Shown: piece by piece, positions 55,743 through 64,000 of the stretch
How the letters are laid out: every line of letters begins with the position of its first letter
How positions within the stretch are numbered: the stretch's first letter is position 1
From: Rhodothermales bacterium
GTDB lineage: Bacteria > Bacteroidota > Rhodothermia > Rhodothermales > UBA10348
Direction: 5' to 3'
NCBI GenBank assembly: GCA_017643395.1
Contig: JAEPNP010000001.1
Coordinates: 517,806 to 581,805, forward strand
Length of the DNA stretch: 64,000 nucleotides
The notes under the pieces: model-generated
What the model saw: only the letters and a program-made list of their open reading frames with translations
Database searches by the model: none
Told to the model about the DNA's origin: nothing
Translations under genes and position numbers: made by a program

Positions 55743-56977
55743 GCGTCGTGATTGCTGGTGTCGAACGTTGGCAGTTCGCAGTCGAACGGACCGAGTTCGG
55801 ATGACATGTTGCGCATGAGATCCTCGGGGGCCGTACCCAGGTGCGCGTTCAGATTGAGGAACCGGATGTCGCCATTCTCGCGGAAGCAGTAACCCTGGGG
55901 AATGCCGCTCGCGTCCAGCGAGGCGGGACTGAAGATGCCGTCGGTGATGATGTCCACCGGCTGTCCCTGGCCGAGCGCGGTGATCAGCTGCCCATACTCC
56001 GAACTCATGTCCGTCGGGCCTTCGTTGCCCTCGATGACATTGTTGTGCAGGTAAATGTTGGTGCTGAAGGGGTCGAAATCCTCGGACTGGAACGGCAGCC
56101 CCGTGAACAGCCAACTGTTCAGGGCGATGCCGAGTGTCTTGTGGCCACGGATCTGATTGTTATAGGCCTCAATGTTGGAGTGGGCCATGATGATCATGCC
56201 GGAGCCGGGCGGGATGGTGCTGACCACGCTTCCCTTCGGCGCGAAATTCTCGCTGTTGTTCTCCTCCATGATGTTGTCGTAGAACTTGATCCGGTCGCCG
56301 TTGGCCTGGGGCAGGTCCGGCATGTCGAAGATGAGCATGCCGCCCGTGTTGTAGCGGGCCGTATTGCCATAGACCTCTCCTTCTATGGTGTTCTCGATCT
56401 CAAGGCCGGCCACGTTGTGGTGCACGTAGTTGTTGCGCACGACCACGTTGCGGGACTGGCCCACATAGATGCCGGCATCCGAGGCGTAGGAGGCCTCCGA
56501 GTCCTCCACAAGCACGTTCGTGCAGCTGACCGGGTAGAGGCCGTAGCCGCCGTTGGTGGATAGCGCCCCGCCGGTCCATGTGGTTTCCAGGCCCCGAAGA
56601 ATCACATTCTCGCTGCCCTGCACCTTGATCGCGTCGCCGCGAGAGTCGGCGACCGTGAAGCCCTCCAGCGTGATGCCGTTCACATTCTTGATCAGCAGAC
56701 CTTCGGCACCGTCGATCTGCTCCGCGAACGACAGCACCGTCTTGCCCATGCCCGCTCCCCTGATGGTGACGCCCGGCGTGTCATTGAGGGAAAGTGAGCG
56801 GGTGAAATTGAAGGTGCCCTCCGGCAGAACGATTTCAGATCCGGGCTCGGCTTCGATCAGCAGTCGCTGGAGATCTGCTTCGACGGTGGCGGGATCCAGA
56901 GGTGCATTCCCCGCCGGCTGGCAGGCCAGGGCGACGGGTAGCAACAGTGCGAGGATGTAGGGGGCTTGACGACGCAT
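55724..56977 (-). CDS. Parallel beta-helix lipoprotein (SO_2929 type)
   Basis: The protein has 417 residues. ATG 56977 gives a lipoprotein signal (APYILALLLPVALAC, Cys ~19); the longer frame upstream lacks it. Right-handed beta-helix rungs run through residues ~60-330: NGITLEGFTVADSRGDAIKV, NVLVEDSEASYASDAGIYVG, NVVVRNNYVHHNVAGLEIEN and NTARYNTGGMLIFD. The lead-in LPEGTFNFTRSLSLND and GVTIRGAGMGKTVLSF also fit. The family resembles carbohydrate-active beta helices, but no catalytic triad is evident. First gene of a unit with the diheme cytochrome and TonB receptor. Confidence 0.86.
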   Translation of the reverse strand: MRRQAPYILALLLPVALACQPAGNAPLDPATVEADLQRLLIEAEPGSEIVLPEGTFNFTRSLSLNDTPGVTIRGAGMGKTVLSFAEQIDGAEGLLIKNVNGITLEGFTVADSRGDAIKVQGSENVILRGLETTWTGGALSTNGGYGLYPVSCTNVLVEDSEASYASDAGIYVGQSRNVVVRNNYVHHNVAGLEIENTIEGEVYGNTARYNTGGMLIFDMPDLPQANGDRIKFYDNIMEENNSENFAPKGSVVSTIPPGSGMIIMAHSNIEAYNNQIRGHKTLGIALNSWLFTGLPFQSEDFDPFSTNIYLHNNVIEGNEGPTDMSSEYGQLITALGQGQPVDIITDGIFSPASLDASGIPQGYCFRENGDIRFLNLNAHLGTAPEDLMRNMSSELGPFDCELPTFDTSNHDAWLASE

Positions 56978-57270
56978 GCGGCTGGAAGTCAGGGTAGTCG
57001 CTGTCGGGATTCGGCGTTGAGGCCGGCCAAAGTAGCGAACCCCCGGCCACACCCAAATACCCGGAACCCTCACGGAACCGGAGGATCCCGAGGTTCCCGT
57101 CCCGGTTGGTCGGGATCTGTACGTCTCGGCCCTTTGCGCCAGAGACACCGGATATGGCTCGTCCTCTTTCTTCCGCCCGCGCTGGGCGTCTGTGTGGGGT
57201 CACGCTACCGGCAGCGACCTGCGGATTCGGCTGAGAAGCTGCCCGCCCCACATTCTTACAGGACAGTCTA

Positions 57271-58956
57271 TTGACCCCGACTACGTTTGAGGGACTCGGT
57301 CTCGAGTCCCAGTTGACCGCTACGCTCGAAGCTCGCGGTTACACCGCTCCCACGCCGATTCAGGCAGCCCTGATTCCCACACTCCTGGGGGGTCGCGACG
57401 CCATCGGCAAGGCCCCGACCGGTACCGGCAAGACGGCCGCGTTCTCATTGCCCGTGCTTCAGCGCATTACGCTGGGCGGGAAGCAGCCGCAGGCCCTTGT
57501 GCTGGCGCCGACGCGCGAACTGGCCCAGCAGGTGCGCGACACCTTGCTTGGCTACGGACGGGACCTCGGCGCCCGCGTGCTGGCTGTCTATGGTGGGTCC
57601 TCCTACGGACCGCAGGTACAGGCCCTTCGGAGAGGGGTCGATGTGGTGGTCGGTACGCCTGGCCGCCTGCTCGATCTGGTGGCCAAAGGACATCTCGACC
57701 TCACGGACATCTCCATCGTCGTGCTGGACGAGGCCGACGAGATGCTGTCGATGGGCTTCATTGACGACATCGAGGCGCTGCTCGAAGACATGCCGTCTGA
57801 GCGGCAGACCGTGCTCATGTCGGCGACGATGCCTGCCGGAATCCGCAAGCTGGCCGGACGGTACCTGAACGATGCGGTCTCCTGCGCGGTCAAGGCCGAC
57901 GCCGAGACCGGCGAACTGCGGCAGCGCGCCTTCCTGGTCAACCACCGGGACAAGGTGGCCGCATTCACGCGCATCTTCGAAGCGGAGGATGTCTCCTGCG
58001 CGTTGATCTTTGCCCGGACCCGAGCAGGCACGGATGATCTGGCCGCGGCGATCTCCCGCAAAGGCATTCCGGCCGAGTCCATTCACGGCGACATGAACCA
58101 GGACGCTCGCACCCGCGTGGTCCGGCGCCTTCGCAACGGTGACATCCGTGTGCTGGTCGGTACGGACGTGGCTGCCCGCGGACTGGACATCGAAGGCATC
58201 ACGCATGTGTTCAACTTCGAACTGCCGTCCAATCCGGAGGTGTTTGTACACCGCATCGGACGCACCGCGCGCGCCGGACGTGGCGGAGACGCCATCGTGC
58301 TCTACGCGCCGAACGAAACGGGCAAACTGCGCCGGATCGAGCGTTTTCTGAAGCAGCGCATTGAGCTGAGCGAGCTGCCGAGTGCGCAGGAGATCGAGGA
58401 GCGCCGCAGCCAGAAGCTGCTGGAGCGGGTGGACGTCTGGATCACCCGCGGGCGATGCAACGCCGAGCGTGCGACTGTGGAAGAGATGATCGAGCAGGGC
58501 GGCGACCCCGTGGAGATAGCGGCGGCGGCCCTGCGCATTGCCCGCCAGGCGGAGTTCAGCCGACCCGTTGAGAAGATCAGCGAGGTCGTGGATCGGCGCC
58601 CGAAGCGCGAGCCGCGCGGCGGCGGTTTCAAGCGCGGAGAGCGTGGGGGCCGCGGCGAGCGCTCAGGTCAGGGCCATGGTCAGCGCCGGCCCGATCGGCC
58701 GCGACGCGAACACCCGTCCGAGAAGGAGATGGTGGCCATCGAGCTCAACATCGGCCGGCAGGACGAGGTGCGCGTGAATCAGCTCGTTTCGACGCTTGCC
58801 CGCCACGGCGGGGTGCCCCCAGACCGCATCGGACGGATCACCATTGAGGACCGCCGCACGCTGGTGGGAATTCATACGTCTGCGGTGTCCGAGCTCATGC
58901 AGAAGAGTGGGGAGCTGCGGGTTGGCAAGCTGCGGCTGGATGTTTCGCTGGGGTAG
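57271..58956 (+). CDS. DEAD-box RNA helicase with DbpA-type RNA-binding domain
   Basis: The protein has 561 residues from TTG 57271, with AGGA 8 bp upstream and no alternative ATG. The two RecA-like domains are complete: Q motif (PTPIQAALIP), APTGTGKTAAF, PTRELAQQV, GTPGRLLDL, DEAD, MSATMP, ARTRAGTDDL, DVAARGLDI and HRIGRTARAGR. A basic RGG-like linker (~450-485, RGERGGRGER) leads to a C-terminal DbpA/CsdA RNA-recognition domain (VAIELNIGRQDEVRVNQLVSTLARHGGV). Likely acts in ribosome assembly or cold-shock RNA remodelling. CsdA-type naming is possible but not decided. Confidence 0.94.
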   Translation: MTPTTFEGLGLESQLTATLEARGYTAPTPIQAALIPTLLGGRDAIGKAPTGTGKTAAFSLPVLQRITLGGKQPQALVLAPTRELAQQVRDTLLGYGRDLGARVLAVYGGSSYGPQVQALRRGVDVVVGTPGRLLDLVAKGHLDLTDISIVVLDEADEMLSMGFIDDIEALLEDMPSERQTVLMSATMPAGIRKLAGRYLNDAVSCAVKADAETGELRQRAFLVNHRDKVAAFTRIFEAEDVSCALIFARTRAGTDDLAAAISRKGIPAESIHGDMNQDARTRVVRRLRNGDIRVLVGTDVAARGLDIEGITHVFNFELPSNPEVFVHRIGRTARAGRGGDAIVLYAPNETGKLRRIERFLKQRIELSELPSAQEIEERRSQKLLERVDVWITRGRCNAERATVEEMIEQGGDPVEIAAAALRIARQAEFSRPVEKISEVVDRRPKREPRGGGFKRGERGGRGERSGQGHGQRRPDRPRREHPSEKEMVAIELNIGRQDEVRVNQLVSTLARHGGVPPDRIGRITIEDRRTLVGIHTSAVSELMQKSGELRVGKLRLDVSLG

Positions 58957-58998
58957 CGCGGGTCGCGGCTGCTGGTCGCCTTGCTGGGTGAGCGCCCC

Positions 58999-60015
58999 CT
59001 ACTCGTAGTCGTGCTCGAAGTACTCGATCCCGCGGTTCGGCTCCGCCCCTGCTGACTTTTCCTTTATGCGCTGCGCCAACCGCGCGGCGAACACCTCGGC
59101 TGCATCGTATCCGTAGTGCCGGAGCAGGTGGTTCATGGCGATCACCTCGCACAGAACCGTCACGTTCTTGCCCGGAGTGATGGGCAGTTTGACCAGCGGC
59201 AGCTCCACGCCCATGAGGTTGTAGGTCTCCTCCACCATGCCCAGCCGGGTGTATTCCGTGTCGGGGTCCCAGGGATGCAGATTCACGACCACCTCGACGC
59301 GCTTCTGGAAGCGGATCGCGCGCACGCCGAACATGGCCCGCACGTCGATCAGGCCCAGGCCGCGGATCTCCATGAAGTGCTGCACCAGGTCGGTGCCGGC
59401 CCCGATCAGAACCTGCTCCTCCTTGCGGGTCACCATGACCACATCGTCCGCCACCAGCCGGTGGCCGCGCTCGACAAGATCCAGGGCCACTTCACTCTTG
59501 CCGATGCCGGCTGCGCCCGTGATGAGCAGACCGATGCCGTAGACATCCACCAGCGCGCCGTGCATCGACTGCTGCAGCGCAAACTGGTCGCTGAGAAAGT
59601 CCCGCAGCACCGCCATGAAGTCCGTGCTGGGCAGCGGCGTCATGTAGACAGGCACGCCCGCCTTGGTGGCCATTTTCACCAGCGCATCGTCCAGCCGGTT
59701 GCTTTCCGTCAGGAAAAGGCAAGGGATGTCGAAGCCCAGCAGGTTCTCGAAAGCCTGCTTCCGCGCGGCTGGCTTCAAGTGCGCCAGGTAGCGGTTTTCC
59801 GTGTTGCCCAGGATCTGGATGCGCTGGTGCGTGAAGAGCTCCAGGTATCCAGCCAGGGCAAGTCCCGGCCGGTGCAGGTTGGACTCGGTGATGAGCCGAC
59901 CCTTCCCATCAAGCCCGTTGACCGAAGTCACATCCATGCCCACGGTCCCCGTGAGCTGCTCGATCAGGAACGCAACCGTGATCGAGTCCTTCTTGAACGG
60001 CTTGTTGTGCGGCAT
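58999..60015 (-). CDS. hprK: HPr(Ser) kinase/phosphorylase
   Basis: The protein has 338 residues. The N-terminal DRTGG-like domain is followed by the P-loop kinase domain: H152 in MHGALVDVYG, Walker A GAAGIGKS (167-174), the D190-D191 pair in LVADDVVMV, and the HprK signature EIRGLGLIDVRAMFGV. All known catalytic positions are kept. In firmicutes it phosphorylates Ser46 of HPr; in Bacteroidota its partner is often an HPr-like protein outside a complete PTS. It starts 7 bp after moxR, so it belongs to the moxR operon. Confidence 0.93.
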   Translation of the reverse strand: MPHNKPFKKDSITVAFLIEQLTGTVGMDVTSVNGLDGKGRLITESNLHRPGLALAGYLELFTHQRIQILGNTENRYLAHLKPAARKQAFENLLGFDIPCLFLTESNRLDDALVKMATKAGVPVYMTPLPSTDFMAVLRDFLSDQFALQQSMHGALVDVYGIGLLITGAAGIGKSEVALDLVERGHRLVADDVVMVTRKEEQVLIGAGTDLVQHFMEIRGLGLIDVRAMFGVRAIRFQKRVEVVVNLHPWDPDTEYTRLGMVEETYNLMGVELPLVKLPITPGKNVTVLCEVIAMNHLLRHYGYDAAEVFAARLAQRIKEKSAGAEPNRGIEYFEHDYE

Positions 60016-60022
60016 GACGGGC

Positions 60023-61018
60023 CTATGGCACCTCGACGTGGTCGAGTATACGCTGCACCAGATCCTCGCGGGTGATTTCCTCCGCCTCGGCCTCGTACGT
60101 CACGGCCACTCGATGTCGCAGCACATCCATCGCAATGGAGCGCACGTCCTCGGGCGTTACGTAGGCCCGATGCTTGAGAAACGCGTGCGCACGCGCCGCA
60201 AGATTCAGGTTGATTGTAGCGCGCGGTGAGGCTCCGTACTCGATGAGATTGTTCAGGTCCTGCATGCGATATTCGCCCGGGTTGCGGGAAGCCACTACCA
60301 GATCCACGATGTACTGCTCGACGCGCTCGTCGATGTACAACTCGTTCAGCACCTTGCGCGCTGACAAGATCTGCTCCGGCGTCACGACGGGCTTCACCTC
60401 TTCCTTCGTGCCCGTGCGGGCCATGCGCCGCATGATCTCCAGCTCCTCTTCGCGGGTCGGATAGCCCACCTTGATCTTCATCATGAAGCGATCAACCTGC
60501 GCCTCCGGAAGCGGGTATGTGCCCTCCTGTTCGATGGGGTTCTGCGTGGCCAGCACCAGGAACGGCGCCTCCAGCGGGAAGGTCTTTTCACCGATGGTCA
60601 CCTGCCGCTCCTGCATGGCCTCCAGCAGCGCACTCTGCACCTTGGCGGGGCTTCGGTTGATCTCGTCGGCAAGGATGATGTTGGCAAAGATGGGGCCCTT
60701 CTTGATGAAGAAGTTGGCCTCCTTCTGGTTGTACACCAGCGTGCCGAGCAGGTCAGCGGGCAGCAGGTCCGGCGTGAACTGGATGCGCTGGAAGCGCGTG
60801 CCGATGGCGGCCGCGAGCGAACTCACGGTCAGCGTCTTGGCCAGCCCGGGTACGCCTTCGAGCAGCACATGCCCATCGCCCAGGAGACCGATCAGAAGCC
60901 GCTCGATCATGTAGCGCTGGCCGACGACCACGCGGCCGATTTCGCCGAGCAGGTCGTCTACGAAAGAGCTTTCGCTGGAAATGCGGTCGTTGACCGCCGC
61001 CAGATCAAACTGGGTCAT
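60023..61018 (-). CDS. MoxR-family AAA+ ATPase
   Basis: The protein has 331 residues. Walker A is GVPGLAKTL, with the pre-sensor motif FQRIQFTPDLLPADLLG, Walker B ILADEINRSPAKVQ, and LATQNPIEQEGTYPLPEAQ followed by DRFMMKI, all diagnostic of MoxR. These ATPases act as chaperones with VWA-domain partners; no VWA or DUF58 gene is seen here. It lies 3 bp after the galactokinase-like gene and 7 bp before hprK, an unusual partner set. Confidence 0.93.
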   Translation of the reverse strand: MTQFDLAAVNDRISSESSFVDDLLGEIGRVVVGQRYMIERLLIGLLGDGHVLLEGVPGLAKTLTVSSLAAAIGTRFQRIQFTPDLLPADLLGTLVYNQKEANFFIKKGPIFANIILADEINRSPAKVQSALLEAMQERQVTIGEKTFPLEAPFLVLATQNPIEQEGTYPLPEAQVDRFMMKIKVGYPTREEELEIMRRMARTGTKEEVKPVVTPEQILSARKVLNELYIDERVEQYIVDLVVASRNPGEYRMQDLNNLIEYGASPRATINLNLAARAHAFLKHRAYVTPEDVRSIAMDVLRHRVAVTYEAEAEEITREDLVQRILDHVEVP

Positions 61019-61021
61019 GCC

Positions 61022-62191
61022 TCAGAGATAGATAGTCGATAGAGTCGAGTCCGTGCGTTCGGCGAACGAAGCCGTGAGTTTCTCCAGCGCAGGAGGAACG
61101 GAGAACTGCTGGCCGGCCACCAATATTGCTCGGCTGTCTGCGTTGAGTCGCGTGGCCCCGTACATCCCGTCGAGGCTCATGTTCTCCACATCCTCGACGA
61201 TCGCATCCACCTCCGCATCTTCCAGGCCGAGGTCCTGCCGCTTGGAACTGTGCGACATCAGGAGAAGCGCTCCAAACATCTGCCAGTCCCGACGCTGAAT
61301 GGCTGCCACAAGCCTCTGGACCCTGCCGTTCTCCGTGACGAGGTAGGTGACCAGGGGCCTGAGCTTACGGTCGATGGACTCCAGAGCCCGCCTGAGATCC
61401 CGATGCTCGACATCGCGGATGGACTGGATGCCTGGCATCGCCGCCTCCTGAAGCGCACGCGTAGCTTCCCGGGTCAGCTTTCGGTTGTCTCCTCTGACCA
61501 TCGCCCCTGCTTCCGGCGGTGCCAGCAGCGCCAGGGCCGGTCGCTCCATGGGGGGCACCTCCAGGGCGATGGACTCTTTCTCCCTGGTATCGGCCAGCAC
61601 GAAACTCGACACGGCCGTACGGCTGCATGCCATGATGCGAGCCGAACGCGTGAAGCGGTCCGGGCCCTTGAGGTCCGCCAGCCAATCCATGCCGTCTGTT
61701 TCACGGGAGAACAAGGCCGAGAGCGCCCGCGCGGCCGCCACCAAAGCGGGTGCCCGCCGGGCCTCTGGCAGAAATCCAGGCAGATTGCATGAGACCGCCA
61801 GGTCTACTCTCGACTCTCCCGCAACCAGGCCGATCAACTCCAGCAGGAGAGCCTCAAGGGCTGGATCGGTGACTTCGAGAGCGACGCGATGTGATGCGTG
61901 GGTGCCGGCCCGAACGGCTACCGAGCACCCCTCGTGCACCGGCACGAGGAGGGCGAACCCGTCGAAATAGCGGGTATGCTCCGCCACCAGATCCACGGCC
62001 CCGTGTGCATAGGCCGTTTCTGCGGCACCGCCTTCGGTCCCCAGCTGGTCCCAGAGCAACTGCTCTGCACGCGCGTTCAACTGGTCCGGCCGCAGGCGCT
62101 CCGCACCACGCATCGTATTGAGCGTGTTGAGCAGGGGCTGAACAAACTGGGACGCGTTCCCGCGGCCCGGCCTGATGCGACGCGGGTCCAT
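61022..62191 (-). CDS. Degenerate galactokinase-like (GHMP-fold) protein
   Basis: The protein has 389 residues, near galactokinase length. The galactokinase signature is recognisable at 64-78 (GAVDLVAEHTRYFDG, usually GRVNLIGEHTDYNGG). Helix segments align around YLVTENGRV (284-291) and FGALLLMSHSSKRQDL (306-321). Key motifs are lost: the ATP loop GLSSSAS aligns with LPEARRA (141-147), the catalytic Asp of GIMDQ with Ala in RIMACS (185-190), and GGGFGG with LNADSRA (349-355). The frame is intact and codon use normal, so it looks maintained without kinase activity. It sits between fmt and moxR-hprK. It may have a binding or regulatory role (inference). Confidence 0.7.
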   Translation of the reverse strand: MDPRRIRPGRGNASQFVQPLLNTLNTMRGAERLRPDQLNARAEQLLWDQLGTEGGAAETAYAHGAVDLVAEHTRYFDGFALLVPVHEGCSVAVRAGTHASHRVALEVTDPALEALLLELIGLVAGESRVDLAVSCNLPGFLPEARRAPALVAAARALSALFSRETDGMDWLADLKGPDRFTRSARIMACSRTAVSSFVLADTREKESIALEVPPMERPALALLAPPEAGAMVRGDNRKLTREATRALQEAAMPGIQSIRDVEHRDLRRALESIDRKLRPLVTYLVTENGRVQRLVAAIQRRDWQMFGALLLMSHSSKRQDLGLEDAEVDAIVEDVENMSLDGMYGATRLNADSRAILVAGQQFSVPPALEKLTASFAERTDSTLSTIYL

Positions 62192-62282
62192 AAAAGGCGG
62201 CCAGAACGGTGCAGAAAGGGGATTCGGACGCTACCTCAGCGACGGGTCCATTGCAAACGGTGTGGGCCGCCTCTCGGATTCT

Positions 62283-63206
62283 TCAAGCCGGCAGAATCGT
62301 GCCCACGTCAACCTGCGTGCCGTTCAGGAATGCCTCGGCTCCCATGCGTCGGCGGCCCTGCGGCTGAACCTCCGTCAACTGCACCGCACTTGTCCCACAG
62401 GCCACCACCAGTCTGTCCCTTGCTTCAAGAATCTCACCGGGGAGTCCTGAGCCCTCCGCAATCCGCGACCGGTACACCTTGAACGCCTTCCCACCGAACA
62501 CCGTCCACGCGCCCGGTACTGGCGAGTGCCCTCGGATGTGATTGTGCACCTCCGCGTCGGTGAGCGACCAATCGATCTCAGCCTGATCGCGAAACACCTT
62601 GGGCGCCGGCGTGGCCTGGGCATCATCCTGGGGAAGGGGTTCCGCCTTGCCCGCGCCGATCAGCCGGACCGTCTCCACCACCGCCGAGGCCCCCAGCAGC
62701 ATCATGCGGTCATGCACATCCCCAGTCGTGTCATCGGTGCCGATGGGCATGGCGCGCTGGAGAATCATGTTGCCGGTGTCCACCTTCTTCTTGAGGAAGA
62801 AGGTCGTCACGCCGGTGACCGTATCGCCCGCTATGACCGCGCGATGGATCGGCGCCGCCCCGCGATACCGGGGCAGGAGCGAGCCGTGCAGGTTGAACGC
62901 TCCCAGGCGCGCAGCCTCAAAGACCGCCGGGGGCAGGATGCGGAAGGCGACGACCACCTGCAGGTCCGCGTCAAGGGCCTCGATCTGCTCCGCGAAGGAC
63001 AGTGCCTTGACCGACTCGGGCTGCAGAATCGTCTCAATTCCGAGCTCCTGTGCGGCCAACTTGACCGGCGTGGGACTCACCTTTCGGCCTCGACCGCGGG
63101 CCTTGTCGGGACTCGTTACGACCGCGATTGGCGTGTAGCCTGCCCGGGCCAGCGCCCGAAGACTCGGGACGGCAAAGTCGGGGGTGCCCATGAAGATGAT
63201 GCGCAT
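62283..63206 (-). CDS. fmt: Methionyl-tRNA formyltransferase
   Basis: The protein has 307 residues. It formylates initiator Met-tRNA with 10-formyl-THF. The N-terminal formyltransferase domain has MRIIFMGTPDFAVPSL, AFRILPPAVFEA, FNLHGSLLPRYRGAAPIHRA (catalytic Asn and His, with the SLLPxxRG loop) and KKKVDTGNMI with the catalytic Asp. The C-terminal tRNA-binding domain runs from ~205. The partner gene def is not adjacent in this window. A 91-bp spacer separates its stop from the galactokinase-like gene. Confidence 0.96.
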   Translation of the reverse strand: MRIIFMGTPDFAVPSLRALARAGYTPIAVVTSPDKARGRGRKVSPTPVKLAAQELGIETILQPESVKALSFAEQIEALDADLQVVVAFRILPPAVFEAARLGAFNLHGSLLPRYRGAAPIHRAVIAGDTVTGVTTFFLKKKVDTGNMILQRAMPIGTDDTTGDVHDRMMLLGASAVVETVRLIGAGKAEPLPQDDAQATPAPKVFRDQAEIDWSLTDAEVHNHIRGHSPVPGAWTVFGGKAFKVYRSRIAEGSGLPGEILEARDRLVVACGTSAVQLTEVQPQGRRRMGAEAFLNGTQVDVGTILPA

Positions 63207-63346
63207 GCAGGCAAGATCAGGTGCTGGGTAGCATCAAGGACTGGTACTCCCCCCGGTTCCCGGGTTTGGACCAGCGGCCGGGAACGCCTGCAATTTGCAC
63301 ACCATCGGCCTGGTGGGTAAGAATATGGGTTCAATCCGACCGCACC

Positions 63347-64000
63347 ATGTCCACCCCTGACCCGGACAACCGCGTGGAGGCGCCCCCATTTGTCTCCGAC
63401 GGAACCCCTGCCCTACTGCTCGACCCGGACTCCAAAGAGGTCCTGGACGCGAACCCTGAGGCTTCGCGCCTGCTCGGGTACTCCATAGAAGACCTTGTCG
63501 GGCGGCAGGTTGATGAAATGCACCCTGACGAAGGCGAACTGCTGGCCTCTACCTGGGACCAACTGAACGTCGGAGCCTCCGTACTCTCCAACCAACTGCA
63601 CTGCCAGACGGCGGACGGCGAGCGCATCCCCGTGGTCCTCGCTCTGCACCGGGTGCGAGTTGGGCAGCGTGACTGTGTGCTCTCCGAGATTCGGGACCAA
63701 CGCGGACAGTCCACAGAAAGCGACGTCGCCCAGCATGTTGTTAGGGCCACGGCGCGCTCTTCCGGAGACCATTTTTTTCGCCAGCTGGTTCGCTCACTGG
63801 CGGAGGGCCTCGGAATGGAGACGGCCTTTGTCGCTCGCTGCCGGCGGGGCAGGCAGGCTGAGATGCTGGCGTTCTGGGATCAGGGCGATTGGCAGCCCCC
63901 GGTGACCTACGACACGGAAGGCGGACCGTGCAGCCATGTCCTGACCGGTGGCACGTGCTACTACCCCAGTCGTCTGCGTACGCTGTTTTCCTACGCCTTT
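63347..64000 (+). CDS. PAS/GAF-domain sensor protein, N-terminal part (cut by window edge)
   Basis: The frame is open from ATG 63347 to the window end, giving 218 residues. A PAS domain spans ~18-120: ALLLDPDSKEVLDANPEASRLLGY, SIEDLVGRQVDEMHP, QTADGERIPVVLALHRV. A GAF-like domain then begins at ~142 (FFRQLVRSLAEGLGMETAFVARCRRG...GGPCSHVLTGGTCYYPSRLRTLFSY). The missing C-terminus would decide between histidine kinase, diguanylate cyclase or other output. Divergent from fmt with a 140-bp spacer. Confidence 0.85.
   Translation, partial: MSTPDPDNRVEAPPFVSDGTPALLLDPDSKEVLDANPEASRLLGYSIEDLVGRQVDEMHPDEGELLASTWDQLNVGASVLSNQLHCQTADGERIPVVLALHRVRVGQRDCVLSEIRDQRGQSTESDVAQHVVRATARSSGDHFFRQLVRSLAEGLGMETAFVARCRRGRQAEMLAFWDQGDWQPPVTYDTEGGPCSHVLTGGTCYYPSRLRTLFSYAF

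Overview
The window is GC-rich bacterial chromosome with tightly packed genes on both strands, many short stop/start overlaps, and several GTG or TTG starts. Four proteins end in a FlgD-like 'YPNPFNP' or related C-terminal sorting domain of the type IX secretion kind. TonB, a TonB-dependent receptor, a Bacteroidota-style long alanine dehydrogenase, a DUF3667 protein and an ECF sigma factor beside a TPR Ser/Thr kinase are also present. Together these point to the FCB group, most likely Rhodothermota (Rhodothermales-like). That placement is inference from gene content. I saw no rRNA, tRNA, CRISPR array, transposase or phage gene.

Layout. 1-12238 (+): the end of a TPR protein, a secreted SUMF1-fold protein, and three paralogous secreted surface proteins. 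Two of these are giants built from tandem DUF11 repeats, SdrD-B-like modules, a propeller-like domain and a sorting tail; the third is only the propeller-like domain plus tail. 12249-14421 (-): a KamA-type radical SAM enzyme overlapping a D-Ala-D-Ala-ligase-like ATP-grasp enzyme. 14580-16278: a cyclase-family lipoprotein and convergent ftsX. 16300-23943 (-): a nitrogen/amino-acid catabolic run (pepE, yceH, hutU, hutH, hutI, a single-domain asparaginase, a secreted metalloprotease) with repeated 1-17 nt overlaps. 23955-29706: DUF3667 protein, SDR protein, ald, SpoU methyltransferase and glutamate dehydrogenase, so histidine, alanine and glutamate catabolism lie close together.

29747-41476: envelope genes (Ig-like lipoprotein, tonB, rhodanese lipoprotein, Wzi-like barrel, secreted amidohydrolase, DUF2231 fusion) mixed with housekeeping genes (nnrDE, VanZ-like, PLP enzyme, DUF493). 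41577-51137: clpB, the ECF sigma/TPR-kinase pair and smc. 51163-51853: a PIN-toxin/antitoxin pair with a striking inverted repeat directly upstream of the antitoxin. 51918-56977 (-): a beta-helix lipoprotein, a diheme cytochrome and a TonB-dependent receptor forming an apparent operon. 57271-64000: DEAD-box helicase, then (-) fmt, a degenerate galactokinase-like protein, moxR and hprK, and finally the start of a PAS/GAF sensor cut by the window edge.

The most unusual items are the modular surface-protein family, the galactokinase-like protein that has lost its catalytic motifs, the KamA/ATP-grasp pair, the single-domain asparaginase inside the hut operon, and the palindromic operator of the toxin-antitoxin module. 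Product names come from recognising motifs by eye; no database search was possible.
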